Assembly (NCBI RefSeq): GCF_036327755.1
Contig: NZ_CP109596.1
Coordinates: forward strand, 7,750,001-7,814,000
Length of the DNA: 64,000 nucleotides
Source: Nocardia sp. NBC_01503
Lineage (GTDB): Bacteria > Actinomycetota > Actinomycetes > Mycobacteriales > Mycobacteriaceae
Reading direction: 5' to 3'
Shown here piece by piece: positions 33,976 to 42,718 of this stretch. The position numbers were made by a program, and so were the translations under genes. The notes below the pieces were generated by a model that worked only from the letters and a program-made list of their open reading frames with translations, was not told the DNA's origin and searched no databases. Within the stretch, counting starts at the first letter, position 1. Each line of letters starts with the position of its first letter.

Positions 33976-34746
33976 ATGACCGAAAACAGCTACGACAATA
34001 TCGAGGCTGCCTTCAAGGAGCTCGCCGTCGCCGACGAGAAGCTCGACCCCAAACGAAACTGCTTGCGGGAGCGCATTATCGAGCGTTGCCTACCGCTGGC
34101 CGATCACATCGCGCGCAGATTCGCCGGGCGCGGTGAGGGATTCGACGATCTACAACAGGTGGCGCGCGTGGGACTGGTTCAGGCCGTGGATCGGTTCGAC
34201 GTCTCCCGCGGCTCGACCTTCCTGTCCTTCGCGGTACCCACCGTCATGGGCGAGGTACGCCGGCACTTCCGCGACTACACCTGGTCGGTGCGAGTTCCAC
34301 GGCGCACCAAGGAGATTCAACTCCAGATCGGCGGCGCCGTCGAACGATTGGCACAGCGCCTCGGGCGCATGCCCAAGGCGCGCGAGATCGCCGTCGAACT
34401 CGATGTCGACCTCCTCGAGATCACCCAGGCGCTGGTGGCCTCCAATGCCTATCAAGCCAGCTCGCTCGATGCCTACACCAGTGACGACGGTGAGAACACA
34501 CCGCTGTCCCCCGCCGAGACCCTCGGTTCCGACGATCCCGATTTCGAACTCATCGAACAGCGAATGGCGGTACGCCCGCATCTGATTCAGCTCGAGGACC
34601 GCGAGCGTGACATCCTCACCATGCGCTTCTTCGAATGCCAGACCCAGAAGCAGATCGCCGACCACCTCGGCATCTCACAGATGCACGTCTCGCGCATCCT
34701 GTCCAAAACCCTCAATCAACTGCGTGCCGACGCCCTCGCCGACTGA
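33976..34746 (+). CDS. SigB/SigF-family RNA polymerase sigma factor
   Basis: 256 residues of the group 3 sigma family. Region 2 is PLADHIARRFAGRGEGFDDL, QVARVGLVQAVDRFDVSRGS and FLSFAVPTVMGEVRRHFRDY; region 3 is VPRRTKEIQLQIGGAVERL; region 4 is RERDILTMRFFECQTQKQIA then LGISQMHVSRILSKTLNQLR. It directs RNA polymerase to general-stress promoters. No anti-sigma factor gene (RsbW-like kinase) is adjacent, unlike many SigF loci, so its control must be elsewhere. Confidence 0.93.
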   Translation: MTENSYDNIEAAFKELAVADEKLDPKRNCLRERIIERCLPLADHIARRFAGRGEGFDDLQQVARVGLVQAVDRFDVSRGSTFLSFAVPTVMGEVRRHFRDYTWSVRVPRRTKEIQLQIGGAVERLAQRLGRMPKAREIAVELDVDLLEITQALVASNAYQASSLDAYTSDDGENTPLSPAETLGSDDPDFELIEQRMAVRPHLIQLEDRERDILTMRFFECQTQKQIADHLGISQMHVSRILSKTLNQLRADALAD

Positions 34747-34794
34747 CCACCCACGCACTCCAGCAGCCCATCCATCCCGGCTGGAACGGCATAC

Positions 34795-34909
34795 CCGCCT
34801 CGAAATCATCGACGAGGCAGGGCATCTGCCGCAGTGGGAGCAGCCTGAGGCGACCTTCGCGCGCCTCGACGCATACCTCGCGGAACTTGATCAGGTGCGA
34901 GCGCGGTAG
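34795..34909 (+). pseudogene. C-terminal remnant of an alpha/beta hydrolase
   Basis: Soon after the sigma factor stop, the sequence reads RLEIIDEAGHLPQWEQPEA then TFARLDAYLAELDQVRAR and stops. This is the catalytic-histidine strand and final helix of an alpha/beta hydrolase (A-G-H-x-P). Everything before it is missing. The remnant overlaps the 3' end of the convergent flavoprotein gene by 19 bases. Confidence 0.6.
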
Positions 34910-35928
34910 GCCGCCACGGCCGCGGCGGTCTCCTCGTTCACCAGGTCGAAGTTGATCATCGCACCGGCGGTGGCACCGGCCGCGGCGGCCGCGCCGACCT
35001 GGGCGGAGAGATCGGTGACATTGCCCGCCACCCAGATGCCGGGGGCATCGGTGCGGCCGGTCGGATCGGCGGGGATGTGCTCACCCATGCCGGAGGGGTG
35101 ATCCGCGGGCTTCAGATCAAGGGCCGCAAGGAAATTCGCGCGGGCCACCATGCGTGAGGCCACTGCCACGGCCGAACGCGGGACGACCGTTCCGTCTTCG
35201 AGGCGGACGCCGACGATCTTGTCATCGGCGATCTCGAGGGCCTTCACAGCACCGGTCACCACCGAAATCCCGCGCGCCGCAAGCTGTTCCGCCTGCTCCG
35301 CGGTGGGTGCGACGCTGTGCGCGAAGTAGGTGATATCCGGGCTCCACTGCCGGAACAGCAGTGCCTGATGCACCGACATCGGGCCGCTGCCCAGAATGCC
35401 GATGGCCTGATCGCGCACCTCCCAGCCGTGGCAGTACGGGCAGTGGATCACATCGTGACCCCAACGCTCCCGCAGCCCTTCGATATTCGGCAGCTCATCG
35501 ACGAGCCCGGTGGTCACCAGCAGCCGCCGTGCGCGCACGCTACGGCCGTCCGCCAGCTCGACCGTGAAACCGATGGCGCTCTCCGCGCCGGTACCGCCGG
35601 CGTGCGTGCCACCATCGCGCGCGGCGTGCTCCCGCTCGCCACCGGCAGGGGTGTCCGCATCCCGCGTCGCGTTGACCACCATGCCGGAGACGACCTGCCC
35701 GCCGTAGCCGCGCACCTCCTCGCGGCCGCGCGCCACCAGCTCCGCGGGTGCCATTCCCTCCCGCGCCAGCAGTCCGTGCACGCCCTCGGCCGGAGCATTG
35801 CGGGGTTCGCCCGCATCGATCACCAGTACCGAGCGCCGGGCCCGCGCCAGCATGAGCGCGCCGTTCAAACCGGCCGCGCCGCCGCCGATCACCACCGCGT
35901 CGTAGCCGTCCGCCAGCTGATCCGCCAC
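34891..35928 (-). CDS. Thioredoxin-reductase-like NAD(P)/FAD-dependent oxidoreductase
   Basis: 345 residues from GTG 35928, with AAGGAGG directly upstream. FAD fold VVIGGGAAGLNGALMLARA, NAD(P) fold IGILGSGPMSVHQAL, and C-terminal FAD motif GIWVAGNVTDLSAQVG. The CxxC is CPYCHGWE rather than the CATC/CAVC of classical TrxB, as in a group of flavoproteins without a proven thioredoxin partner. A Gly/Ala/Glu-rich insertion lies around residues 87-120. It is divergent from an XRE-cupin gene with shared inverted repeats, so it is probably that regulator's target. Confidence 0.88.
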   Translation of the reverse strand: MADQLADGYDAVVIGGGAAGLNGALMLARARRSVLVIDAGEPRNAPAEGVHGLLAREGMAPAELVARGREEVRGYGGQVVSGMVVNATRDADTPAGGEREHAARDGGTHAGGTGAESAIGFTVELADGRSVRARRLLVTTGLVDELPNIEGLRERWGHDVIHCPYCHGWEVRDQAIGILGSGPMSVHQALLFRQWSPDITYFAHSVAPTAEQAEQLAARGISVVTGAVKALEIADDKIVGVRLEDGTVVPRSAVAVASRMVARANFLAALDLKPADHPSGMGEHIPADPTGRTDAPGIWVAGNVTDLSAQVGAAAAAGATAGAMINFDLVNEETAAAVAAYRART

Positions 35929-35980
35929 TATGACCTCCTTGTTCCGCATGTCATCGACCATGCGAGAAGATCCACAAATC

Positions 35981-36007
35981 CGGCAAGGTTATTTGCCGAT
36001 ACGGCAA
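35981..36007. promoter_or_regulatory. Operator repeats between flavoprotein and XRE-cupin genes
   Basis: CGGCAA-N6-TTGCCG (perfect 6-bp arms) is followed three bases later by a third copy, CGGCAA. The three copies fill the 88-bp divergent promoter region just upstream of the XRE-cupin start, the expected place for autoregulation and control of the flavoprotein gene. Confidence 0.6.
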
Positions 36008-36016
36008 ACTCGGAGC

Positions 36017-36601
36017 ATGGACAGCGAACTCGATCAGGCCCTCGACGCGGTCGGCCCGCGCCTGCGCGACCTGCGCCGCAAGCGTGAGGCCACGCTCGCC
36101 GAGCTCTCCGCGAGCACCGGAATCTCGGTCAGCACCCTGTCCCGGCTGGAGTCCGGGGCGCGGCGGCCCACCCTCGAACTGCTCTTGCCCCTGGCCAAGG
36201 CGCACGGGGTCACCCTCGACGAACTCGTGGGCGCACCACCCACCGGGGATCCGCGCATCCATATGCGACCGGTCAGCCGCGGCGCGATGACCATGGTGCC
36301 GCTCACCCGGCGGGCCGGCGGCATTCAGGCGTACAAGCTGGTCATCCCCGGCGGAACGCGGCGCGAACCCGACCCGCAGACCCATGAGGGCTACGAATGG
36401 ATGTACGTCCTGAACGGTCGACTACGGGTGGTGCTCGGCGACCACGATTTCATCATGCAGCCGGGTGAGGCGGCGGAGTTCGACACTCGCGAACCGCACT
36501 GGTTCGGCGCGGCCGGTCCGGAATCGGTCGAATTCCTGAGCCTCTTCGGCAAACAGGGCGAACGAGCGCATCTGCGCGCCCGGCCGAAGCCGAAGGATTA
36601 A
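36017..36601 (+). CDS. XRE-family regulator with C-terminal cupin domain
   Basis: 194 residues. HTH residues 11-65: LRDLRRKREATLAELSASTG, ISVSTLSRLESGARRPTLEL. The cupin domain follows, with QTHEGYEWMYVLNGRLRVVL and QPGEAAEFDTREPHWFGAAG. The family senses a small molecule through the cupin and represses nearby genes. The start is ATG 36017; the frame is open to 35930 but would run across the operator. It is adjacent to the thioredoxin-reductase-like gene in divergent orientation. Confidence 0.9.
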   Translation: MDSELDQALDAVGPRLRDLRRKREATLAELSASTGISVSTLSRLESGARRPTLELLLPLAKAHGVTLDELVGAPPTGDPRIHMRPVSRGAMTMVPLTRRAGGIQAYKLVIPGGTRREPDPQTHEGYEWMYVLNGRLRVVLGDHDFIMQPGEAAEFDTREPHWFGAAGPESVEFLSLFGKQGERAHLRARPKPKD

Positions 36602-37509
36602 GCGTGCGAATGTTCGGCGCAGAGGCAGCCGACACCCTGCTCGATCCACTCCCGCCCGACCCAATCCGGGTGTCGCGCGAGCATTATCGCGCGCACCTCA
36701 TCGACGACGGTCTGCTCGCTCGCCGCGGAATCGCGGCGTATCCAGGTCTCGTCACGCAGTAGCCGCAAATAGTCGCGGACATCGCCGAGCAGTCGCGTAT
36801 CGCCGACTTCACCGTGCCCGGGGACCACGATGCCCGGCCGTTCGGCAATGAGGCGTTCCATGACCGCGAGCCAATGGATTCCGGAGACATCGGTGTCGTA
36901 CGGCGGGAACCACGGGAAGATGGCGAACTGACCCGCCTCCACCAGATCGCCGGTGAAAAGCACTTCCACGTCCGGTATTTCGACCACCTGATCACCGAGG
37001 CTGTGCCCGCGACCGGTGGCCCGCAGTCGCACCCGGCGGCCGCCCAGGTCCAGGTCGTGGGTACTGTCGTAGACGATATCCGGTGTCGCCAGCCGCACAC
37101 CCTCCAATCGCCGCGCCACCGAATCTCCCAGGCCCCTGAACATTTCGAGGTAGGCCGGGCCTTTGCGCTCCAGATCCAGCGCCTGCGCGCGATTGATCAG
37201 ATAGGTCGCCGATCCCGCGAAGACCTCCGCACCGAATGCGTGCTCGGGATGGAAATGCGTTGTCGTCAAATACAATTGACGGCCCGCCGCGTACTCGATC
37301 GCGAAGTTCAGCACCTGCCCGGCATTACCCGGCCCAATCCCGGTATCGACGACGAGCACCGCCTCCCGCCCGCCGATCACACCGATATTGGGAACCAGCT
37401 GCACTCCCCGATTCGGAATCACCACCAGATCGCGGGCGACCTCGCGCGCCTGCGCGACCTGCACCACCGGGTCCGGAATCGGCTGCTCCGGTGTCACTGC
37501 TGCGGTCAT
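36598..37509 (-). CDS. MBL-fold metallo-hydrolase
   Basis: 303 residues. The metal-site motif is THFHPEHAFG (H-x-H-x-x-x-H with Glu in place of the usual Asp), preceded by GREAVLVVDTGIGPGN. Later metal ligands are in GRGHSLGDQVVEI, LFTGDLVEAGQ and VPGHGEVGD. It is similar to quinoprotein-relay-type or polyketide-cyclase-type MBL enzymes. Start ATG 37509 with AGGAG upstream. It is divergent from a LysR gene. The last four bases overlap the XRE-cupin stop. Substrate unknown. Confidence 0.87.
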   Translation of the reverse strand: MTAAVTPEQPIPDPVVQVAQAREVARDLVVIPNRGVQLVPNIGVIGGREAVLVVDTGIGPGNAGQVLNFAIEYAAGRQLYLTTTHFHPEHAFGAEVFAGSATYLINRAQALDLERKGPAYLEMFRGLGDSVARRLEGVRLATPDIVYDSTHDLDLGGRRVRLRATGRGHSLGDQVVEIPDVEVLFTGDLVEAGQFAIFPWFPPYDTDVSGIHWLAVMERLIAERPGIVVPGHGEVGDTRLLGDVRDYLRLLRDETWIRRDSAASEQTVVDEVRAIMLARHPDWVGREWIEQGVGCLCAEHSHA

Positions 37510-37584
37510 TGTCCACTCCTGTCCTATGTCTCCTCAGTCCAGTCGCGGCGACCGGCGGCGTCCAAGACCCATACCGTTCGGCCC

Positions 37585-37599
37585 ATACCCTGCGGGTAT
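37585..37599. promoter_or_regulatory. LysR-type box
   Basis: ATACCC-TGC-GGGTAT: perfect 6-bp arms and a T-N11-A core, the standard LysR recognition form. It ends 11 bp before the LysR start codon; a further half-site ATACCG lies 14 bp upstream. It sits in the region shared with the divergent metallo-hydrolase gene. Confidence 0.55.
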
Positions 37600-37610
37600 C
37601 GTTGCCGCTG

Positions 37611-38471
37611 ATGGACTTACGCACGCTGCGCTATTTCGTGGCGGTCGCCGACGAATTGCACTTCGGCCGGGCCGCCGCCCGCCTGCACATGTCGCAGCCG
37701 CCGCTGAGCCGCGCCATCCGGCAACTCGAAGCCGATCTCGGCTGCGAACTCCTGCACCGTGCACCCGGCGGGGTCACCCTCACCGCCGCCGGATCCGCGC
37801 TCCACGACGAAGCACGCGCCCTACTGGCCCAGGCGGAGCAGGCGCGCGCCCGGGTGCTCGCCATCGCCGGATCGGCCACACTCACCCTCGGCACCCTGGG
37901 CGACAGTGCCGAACAAGCCGGCGCGCGGCTGGTTTCGGAGTTCCGGCGCGCCCACCCCGGAATTCGGGTGCGCATCCGGGAGTTCGATTTCACCGATCCC
38001 ACGGCGGGCCTGCGCACCGGACTCGCGGATGTGGCGCTCACTCGAACCCCGTTCGAGCACAAGGGAATCGCGGTGCATACGCTCCGATCGGATCCGATCG
38101 GGGTGGTGCTGCGCGCGGATGATCCGCTCGCCGGGCGCGAGCGGCTCGAAGTGCGGGAGATCGCGGACCGCGACTGGTTCCAGCTGCCCGAGGGCACCGA
38201 TCCGATCTGGCGGGCGTATTGGACCCAACCCGCGGGCGCGCGCACCGACGGCCCGGTGGTGCGCACCGTGCACGAGTGCATGCAGGCCGTGCTGTGGAAC
38301 GGCTCCGTCGGTCTGGCGCCGCTGGTGCACACGCTGCCGGACGGCTTGCGGGCGGTTCCGCTCAGCGATGCCGCGCCCAGCAATCTGGTGGTGGCGTGGC
38401 AGCGGACCGATCGCAATCCGCTCATCGACTCGTTCCGGCGGATCGCGGCCGAGGTGTATCGAACCCACTGA
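37611..38471 (+). CDS. LysR-family transcriptional regulator
   Basis: 286 residues. N-terminal HTH: YFVAVADELHFGRAAARLHM, PPLSRAIRQLEADLGCELLH; effector domain from LTLGTLGDSAEQAGARLVSE onward. The start is ATG 37611; the upstream extension of the frame overlaps the divergent gene and is not used. It is likely the regulator of the adjacent MBL-fold hydrolase gene. Confidence 0.9.
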   Translation: MDLRTLRYFVAVADELHFGRAAARLHMSQPPLSRAIRQLEADLGCELLHRAPGGVTLTAAGSALHDEARALLAQAEQARARVLAIAGSATLTLGTLGDSAEQAGARLVSEFRRAHPGIRVRIREFDFTDPTAGLRTGLADVALTRTPFEHKGIAVHTLRSDPIGVVLRADDPLAGRERLEVREIADRDWFQLPEGTDPIWRAYWTQPAGARTDGPVVRTVHECMQAVLWNGSVGLAPLVHTLPDGLRAVPLSDAAPSNLVVAWQRTDRNPLIDSFRRIAAEVYRTH

Positions 38472-38488
38472 TCATCCGCCATCACCAA

Positions 38489-38504
38489 ACCAAGCACTTG
38501 CTTG
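38489..38504. promoter_or_regulatory. CAAGCA-N2-TGCTTG palindrome, KstR2-like, upstream of the SDR gene
   Basis: The 14-bp palindrome 38491-38504 contains, in its left part (38489-38502), an exact match to A-N-CAAG-N2-CTTG-N-T, the published KstR2 motif for late steroid-ring catabolism. It is about 90 bp upstream of the SDR gene. A near-identical palindrome lies at 46739. The binder could be KstR2 or another TetR-family protein. Confidence 0.45.
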
Positions 38505-38591
38505 TTTTGCTTCGGTGGACTACCAATAGGGTGCTATCAACCTGTTCATATTCGTCGCGCCCACCCGCGCGACCCGCACCGAAGGAAGTAG

Positions 38592-39362
38592 ATGGACGAC
38601 TTCGGTCATCGGCCCGGTGCCGCACTCGTACTCGGAGCCAGCGGCGGGCTCGGCCTGGCCACCGCGCGCATGCTCATCGAGCGCGGCAGCCATGTGGGGC
38701 TGACCTACTTCCGCTCCGCGGGCAAACTCGATCCGCTGCTCACCCTCGCCAAGGAACGGGGGCGGCGGGCACTGTCCTGGCGACTCGACCTCACCGATGC
38801 CGAACGCGCGGCCGAGGTCATGGCGCAGACCGCCGCCGAGTTCGGCGGCATCCACACCCTGGTCTACGCGGCCGGACCGCATATTCCGATGCGGCATCTG
38901 AGCCGAATCACCCCGGCCGAGTTCAAGTCTCAGCTCATCGACGATGCCAGCGGATTCTTCAATGCCGCGCATGCGGCGCTGCCGTATCTGCGGGAGACCG
39001 GCGGCAATATCGTCGCCGTCACCACCGCCGCGACCGCGCGCTTCCCCATTCGCGACGGTCTCTCCAGCGGACCGAAAGCCGCTGTGGAAGCCCTGATTCG
39101 GGGTATCGCCGCCGAGGAAGGCCGCTTCGGGATTCGCGCCAACTGCGTCGGACCGGGTATGACCACCGACGGGATGGCCGATCGACTCATCAGCTCCGGT
39201 GAGCTCGATCAGCATGCCCTGGACATCACGCGCGCCAATATTCCGTTGCGCCGCTTCGGAAATGCCGAGGACATCGCCGAAGCGGTGTGCTTCCTGGCCT
39301 CGGACCGCGCCGATTTCATCAGCGGGCAGAAGCTCGATATCGACGGCGGCTACGGGGTGTAA
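38592..39362 (+). CDS. SDR-family oxidoreductase without the usual catalytic tyrosine
   Basis: 256 residues. The cofactor motif is LVLGASGGLGLATARML (TGxxxGxG variant); the structural motif NAG is replaced by VYAAGPH; the C-terminus is RFGNAEDIAEAVCFLASDRA and SGQKLDIDGGYG, typical of FabG-like enzymes. At the active site, where YxxxK is expected, it reads DGLSSGPKAAVEAL, so Lys is present and Tyr is Ser, and the preceding catalytic Ser is in a TTAAT segment. Such replacements occur in 2,4-dienoyl-CoA-reductase-like SDRs. GAAGGAAG precedes the ATG. Confidence 0.87.
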   Translation: MDDFGHRPGAALVLGASGGLGLATARMLIERGSHVGLTYFRSAGKLDPLLTLAKERGRRALSWRLDLTDAERAAEVMAQTAAEFGGIHTLVYAAGPHIPMRHLSRITPAEFKSQLIDDASGFFNAAHAALPYLRETGGNIVAVTTAATARFPIRDGLSSGPKAAVEALIRGIAAEEGRFGIRANCVGPGMTTDGMADRLISSGELDQHALDITRANIPLRRFGNAEDIAEAVCFLASDRADFISGQKLDIDGGYGV

Positions 39363-39366
39363 TCGC

Positions 39367-40011
39367 TCAGCGATCGGAGACGTTCAGCCCGATATTGTGT
39401 GCGAAGACCGGGGCCAGATCCATCAGCTGTGAGCTGTTGATCGTCGCCCCACGCAGGGATTCGACCCCGTCGAAGATGCCGATCGCCCGCGCCGAGCGCA
39501 GATCCACCTTCGACAGGGTGGCCTTGCGCATGGACAGCGCCTCGATCTCGGTGCCGGGAAAACTCACCGAGGTCAGCTTCGCCTCGCCGATATCCAGATG
39601 GCGCAGTACACAATCCACGAACTGCACCTCGTTCAGGTGCGCGCCGCGCAGGTTCACCGAATCGAATTTGCAGTTGTAGAACTTGACCCGGCGCAGGCGC
39701 GCACCGAACGCCTCCACACCCGACCAGGCGTTCATCACCAATTCCGCATCCATCCAAGAGGTTTCGGAGAGATCGGCGCGAATCCACTGCGTGCCCTGAA
39801 TCCACACATCGTTGAATCTGGTGTGCCGCATACTGCCGCCGGAGATGGTGCTGCCGGTCATGGCGCATTCGGTGAGCTGCGCGCCACGCACTTCGGCGTC
39901 CTCGAGTCGCAGGCCCTCGAAGAGCGCGCAATCGTATTCGCCCTCCATCGTGAGATCCTCGCGGGCTTCCAGAAAGCGCGCGAACGACAGATCGGCCAAA
40001 TCCCGCGGCAT
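39367..40011 (-). CDS. Pentapeptide-repeat protein
   Basis: 214 residues with A/C-(D/N)-(L/F/M)-x-x type repeats through most of the length: RGAQLTECAMTGSTISGGSM, RADLSETSWMDAELVMNAWS, KFDSVNLRGAHLNEVQF. They should form a right-handed quadrilateral beta-helix, as in MfpA/Qnr gyrase-protecting proteins, though the repeats here are irregular. It is convergent with the SDR gene, four bases apart. Function unknown; DNA-gyrase interaction is only a possibility. Confidence 0.85.
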   Translation of the reverse strand: MPRDLADLSFARFLEAREDLTMEGEYDCALFEGLRLEDAEVRGAQLTECAMTGSTISGGSMRHTRFNDVWIQGTQWIRADLSETSWMDAELVMNAWSGVEAFGARLRRVKFYNCKFDSVNLRGAHLNEVQFVDCVLRHLDIGEAKLTSVSFPGTEIEALSMRKATLSKVDLRSARAIGIFDGVESLRGATINSSQLMDLAPVFAHNIGLNVSDR

Positions 40012-40169
40012 CGAAGATCCTCACCTCTGCTCGGCAACAAGTCCTGCGACCGTAGCCGACCGCCCCGACACCCCGGCGCGGTCGGTGCCCGGAACCGTCC
40101 GGCCGCCCACGGGCGTAGGCTGCGAAACGGCAGCATTTTGATCACCCACTGCACCGGGAGGGTTCGATC

Positions 40170-41042
40170 GTGACGAAAATCGGTGTCACCGGAGCGACCG
40201 GCAAGCTCGGCACCCTGGTCGCCCAGCGCCTCGCCGCCGCAGGAGCGGACCTGCGATTGATCGCACGCAGCCCCGCGAAACAGCTGCCGCTGCCCGATGC
40301 CGAGGTGCGATTCGCCAACTACGGCGACGCGCCGAAGTTCGAGCTGGCGGTGACCGGGGTGGAGACGCTACTGCTGGTCTCGGCCATGGAGAGCGAGCTG
40401 CGCGTGGCCGAGCACACCACCGCCATCGAGGCGGCCGTCTCGGCGGGTGTGCGGCGCATCGTCTACATCTCCTTCCAGGGCGCGGCCCCCGAGGCCACCT
40501 TCACCTTCGCGCGCGATCACTGGTACACCGAACAGCAGATCCGCCAGACCGAACTGCCCTTCACGTTCTTGCGGGACAACAACTATCAGGTGCATCTGCC
40601 CGCGCTCGCCGATCCCGAGACCGGGGTGATCAGCGGTCCCGCCGGGGACGGACGGGTCGCGGCGGTGGCACACGAGGACATCGCCGATGTCGCCACCGCG
40701 GTGCTGCTGGACGAGGGGCTACTGCCCAACCAGGTCCGCGATGTCACCGGACCGCGGGCGCTGGACCTGGACGAGGTCGCCGAGATCCTCAGCCGCCACA
40801 CCGGGCGGCCCATCACCTATAAACCGGAGTCGATTCCCGAGGCGTACGAAAGCCGTTCGCACTACCACGCACCCGACTGGATGGTCGCCGGCTGGGTGAC
40901 CTCCTACGAGGCCATCGCCACCGGCGAACTCGCGAATGTCTCCAGCACGGTCGAGGCCGTCACCGGCCACCCGCCCATCGACTTCGAGCGCTACCTCGAC
41001 ACCCACCCCGAGGTGCTGGACCGCCTGATCGGCCGCGCGTGA
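40170..41042 (+). CDS. NmrA-like NAD(P)H-binding reductase
   Basis: 290 residues from GTG 40170. Extended SDR of the NmrA/QOR2/TMR type: MTKIGVTGATGKLGTLVAQR at the N-terminus, VETLLLVSAMESELRVAEHT, RRIVYISFQGAAPEATFTFA and TFLRDNNYQVHLPAL. QOR2-like members reduce quinones with NADPH. A GGGAGG site lies upstream. No functional link to neighbours. Confidence 0.88.
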   Translation: MTKIGVTGATGKLGTLVAQRLAAAGADLRLIARSPAKQLPLPDAEVRFANYGDAPKFELAVTGVETLLLVSAMESELRVAEHTTAIEAAVSAGVRRIVYISFQGAAPEATFTFARDHWYTEQQIRQTELPFTFLRDNNYQVHLPALADPETGVISGPAGDGRVAAVAHEDIADVATAVLLDEGLLPNQVRDVTGPRALDLDEVAEILSRHTGRPITYKPESIPEAYESRSHYHAPDWMVAGWVTSYEAIATGELANVSSTVEAVTGHPPIDFERYLDTHPEVLDRLIGRA

Positions 41043-41045
41043 ACC

Positions 41046-41342
41046 TCACACCGCGGCAATAGCGGAGAGCAGATCCCGCACCACCGCGATCAGCGCCTCC
41101 GGCGACGGATCCCGCTGCAACACAACCAATTCATCCCGCAATACCGGTGGCAACGACGGCTCTTCGAAATCCGCCAGCGCCGCCCGTACAGCAGTCACCT
41201 GTACCTCGCTCAACTGCGCCAGCGGCGCCACCACCTCCTCGATCTGCACCCCGTCCAACAGCGGATTCGCCGCCGCCACCCGCACCCGAGCGGCAATGGT
41301 GGGAGGCAGATGACCCGCGACAACCTGCAACAATGTCTTCAC
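41046..41342 (-). CDS. Hypothetical protein, 98 aa
   Basis: From GTG 41342 the product is helical and hydrophobic-patterned (VKTLLQVVAGHLPPTIAARV, VVLQRDPSPEALIAVVRDLL). The open frame continues upstream into the photolyase end but that part is not protein-like. No family recognised. It may be co-transcribed with photolyase. Confidence 0.5.
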   Translation of the reverse strand: MKTLLQVVAGHLPPTIAARVRVAAANPLLDGVQIEEVVAPLAQLSEVQVTAVRAALADFEEPSLPPVLRDELVVLQRDPSPEALIAVVRDLLSAIAAV

Positions 41343-41395
41343 CCACCCGAGCGTATGGCCCGCACCCGCACCCCGCCCCCATTTCGCCGTTCCCG

Positions 41396-42718
41396 TCACA
41401 TGCCTTTGCATTCGATGATGGGGGGCGGGTAGTCGGGGGCGAGAAGGGGTGAGCGCCACGGCTTGTGGGCGGCGGGGCCGGGGAGGTCATCGAGTTCGGG
41501 GAGCCAGCGGTGGATATAGCTGCCTTCGGGGTCGTAGCGTTCGGCCTGGCGCAGGGGGTTGAGGGTGCGGTTGGGACGGGTGTCGGTACCGGTGCCCGCG
41601 GCCCACTGCCAGTTGAGTTGGTTGTTGGCGACATCGGCGTCGGCCAGCCAGCGGGTGAAGTGCGCCGCGCCGATACGCCAGTCGATGCCGAGGGATTTGC
41701 TCAGGAAGCTGGCCGCCACGAGACGGGCGCGGCCGGGCATCCAGCCCTCGGCGAGCAGTTGGCGCATGGCGGCATCGATGATGGGGTAGCCGGTTCTGCC
41801 TGTGCACCAGGCTTTTACGGCCTGCGGGTCGGTACGCCACGGGGCCGGTCGGGAGCGGTAGTCCTGGGTCGCCACCTCGGGGCGGGCGGCCAGCAGCTGA
41901 TTGTTGAAGTCGCGCCAGGCGAGTTGGCGGGCGAAGGCATGACCGCCCGGGGTGGACAGGTCGGTGCGGCGCACCAGCTCGGTCGGTGAGAGGCAGCCGA
42001 AATGCAGATACGCGGCCAGGTGCGAGGTGGCGTCCGCGCCGAGGTCGTCATTGCGCGCCTCGTACTCGGCGACCGGGCCGGAGAGCCAGGCGCGCAGCAG
42101 TTTTCGCCCGGTCGTCTCACCACCCACCGCGAGCCGCGGGGACCCCTCGTCCGCGCATAGGTCTGCCCGGGCGGGCATGTCGATGCTGTCCACCTCGGGG
42201 ACCGTCAAGGCCGAGGGCCGGGGCGCGGCACCGCGCAACGGCGTCTCGACCCACCGCCGGAAATACGGGGTGAATATCGAGAAGTGATCGCGCCCGGTCG
42301 CCGGTCGAAGATCGGCGGGATCGACCACACTCACCGAACCGGAATGCTCGGTAACCTCAATCCTGTTCTGCCCCAGTCGTTCCCGAAGTCGCCGCAGCCG
42401 CAGCGTGCTGTACCCGCTCACATCCGCCGCGATATGCACCCGCTCGGCCCCCACCTGCGCCGCGACCCGCGCCACCTCCTCGGCCACATCCCCGCGCCGC
42501 AGCACCAACCGCCCACCCAGCCCCCGCAACTCCGTATCGAGTTCGCTCAATGCCGCCAGCAGAAACCGAATCCGATTGGCGCCCAATCCCGTCCGGCCGA
42601 GAATCCGATCATCGAGAACGAACAGCGGTACCACCGCATCCGCCCGCGCCGCCGCGGCCAATATCGGATTGTCCCCGACCCGCAGATCCCGGGTGAACAA
42701 CGCGATCGCGACACTCAT
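41396..42718 (-). CDS. phr: Deoxyribodipyrimidine photolyase
   Basis: 440 residues. The N-terminal antenna Rossmann domain is VAIALFTRDLRVGDNPILAA; the C-terminal FAD domain has HLAAYLHFGCLSPTEL, LAWRDFNNQLLA, CTGRTGYPIIDAAMRQLLAE, WMPGRARLVAASFLSK, and LADADVANNQLNWQWAAGTG (FAD-binding and Trp residues of class I CPD photolyases). It repairs UV-induced cyclobutane pyrimidine dimers with light. Start ATG 42718 with GAAGGGG upstream. Confidence 0.93.
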   Translation of the reverse strand: MSVAIALFTRDLRVGDNPILAAAARADAVVPLFVLDDRILGRTGLGANRIRFLLAALSELDTELRGLGGRLVLRRGDVAEEVARVAAQVGAERVHIAADVSGYSTLRLRRLRERLGQNRIEVTEHSGSVSVVDPADLRPATGRDHFSIFTPYFRRWVETPLRGAAPRPSALTVPEVDSIDMPARADLCADEGSPRLAVGGETTGRKLLRAWLSGPVAEYEARNDDLGADATSHLAAYLHFGCLSPTELVRRTDLSTPGGHAFARQLAWRDFNNQLLAARPEVATQDYRSRPAPWRTDPQAVKAWCTGRTGYPIIDAAMRQLLAEGWMPGRARLVAASFLSKSLGIDWRIGAAHFTRWLADADVANNQLNWQWAAGTGTDTRPNRTLNPLRQAERYDPEGSYIHRWLPELDDLPGPAAHKPWRSPLLAPDYPPPIIECKGM

